A DNA stretch of 6,137 nt from a bacterium Ga0077546 (GTDB lineage Bacteria; Cyanobacteriota; Vampirovibrionia; Obscuribacterales; Obscuribacteraceae). The stretch covers positions 1-6,137 of the forward strand of contig LNEX01000210.1 in assembly GCA_001464165.1 (NCBI GenBank), in the 5' to 3' direction. Under the pieces are notes generated by a model. It ran no database searches, was not told the DNA's origin, and saw nothing but the letters and a program-made list of their open reading frames with translations. This document shows positions 5,706-6,137 of this stretch, one piece after another (the stretch's first letter is position 1; each line of letters begins with the position of its first letter). The position numbers and the translations under genes are program-made.

Positions 5706-6134
5706 CTATTGTGGCATCAATACCTTATCAATTACATGAATAACGCCGTTGGAACATTTGATGTCAGTGGCAGTAACGTTGGCGTCACCAATCATTACTT
5801 TGCCATCAGCTTCTTTGATGGCGACACTGGACCCTTCTAAGGTCTTAGCTGATTTCAGCTTCACAACTTTCTTAGCCAATACCTCACCACTGACCACGTG
5901 GTAAGTAAGAACCTTAGCCAACTTGGCCTTATCAGCAAGCAGGGCATTTAATGCCTCGGCTGGCACCTTTGCAAAGGCCGCATCGTCTGGGGCGAACACA
6001 GTGAAAGGTCCTTTTCCTTTTAGTGTTTCAACCAAACCAGCAGCCCCGAGGGCCTTTGCCAGCGTAGTGAACTTACCAGCGGCCACGGCAGTATCGACAA
6101 CGTCTTTTTCGGCACCCTCTGACGATTTCGCCAT
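5706..6134 (-). CDS. Fasciclin (FAS1) domain protein, 5' end uncertain at window edge
   Basis: A single FAS1 domain of ordinary length, a fold used for adhesion and cell-surface contacts. Family marks are [19 protein letters not shown] (11-29), the H1 box [11 protein letters not shown] (44-54), [10 protein letters not shown] (76-85) with the conserved Tyr-His, and the H2 box [12 protein letters not shown] (130-141) at the C-terminus. The frame is open to the window edge (6137), so the ATG at 6134 may be internal. If it is the true start, the product lacks a signal peptide, as in the short bacterial proteins that begin close to this point. If it is not, an export signal lies outside the window. 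Many bacterial FAS1 proteins are secreted, so I leave location open. A hairpin terminator follows directly. Confidence 0.9.
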   Translation of the reverse strand: MAKSSEGAEKDVVDTAVAAGKFTTLAKALGAAGLVETLKGKGPFTVFAPDDAAFAKVPAEALNALLADKAKLAKVLTYHVVSGEVLAKKVVKLKSAKTLEGSSVAIKEADGKVMIGDANVTATDIKCSNGVIHVIDKVLMPQ

Positions 6135-6137
6135 CTT

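Overview
The window looks like chromosomal DNA from a free-living bacterium. My best guess is a non-photosynthetic relative of the cyanobacteria (Vampirovibrionia/Melainabacteria, Obscuribacterales-like). The clues are a Hanks-type kinase with a short N-terminal cysteine-ribbon and a membrane anchor, a cyanobacterial-style fasciclin domain, a secreted SRPBCC protein, and frequent TTG starts. This is inference from protein style only; no rRNA or marker gene is present. There is no IS element, phage gene, tRNA, rRNA or CRISPR array.

Left part (1-3371), signalling. A membrane-anchored Ser/Thr protein kinase (minus strand, 3' end cut off by the window) is divergently transcribed from a two-TM GGDEF-EAL protein (plus strand). 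The 109-bp gap between them carries a perfect 8-bp inverted repeat, and a third copy of the half-site lies at the start of the GGDEF-EAL gene. The GGDEF domain looks catalytically intact and has an inhibitory RxxD site. The EAL domain has lost several catalytic residues. A small PPC/DUF296-domain gene follows 45 bp downstream and is probably co-transcribed.

Boundary (3372-3447). This is a convergent intergenic region with a 20-bp tandem duplication at the end of the PPC gene and an A-tract/T-tract hairpin that should act as a terminator, best formed on the plus strand.

Right part (3448-6137), cell envelope. Four minus-strand genes run in the order fasciclin-domain protein, secreted SRPBCC protein, DUF1475 three-TM membrane protein, and secreted TPR-like protein. 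A strong hairpin with a short U-tract separates the fasciclin gene from the rest. The SRPBCC and DUF1475 genes are separated by only 2 bp and are probably translationally coupled. The TPR-like gene follows after 61 bp containing a perfect 14-bp palindrome. Three of the six complete genes (PPC, SRPBCC, TPR-like) appear to start with TTG.

No unambiguously new system is visible. The most unusual points are the GGDEF/degenerate-EAL plus PPC pair opposite a kinase, the repeated half-site between them, and the SRPBCC-DUF1475 coupling.
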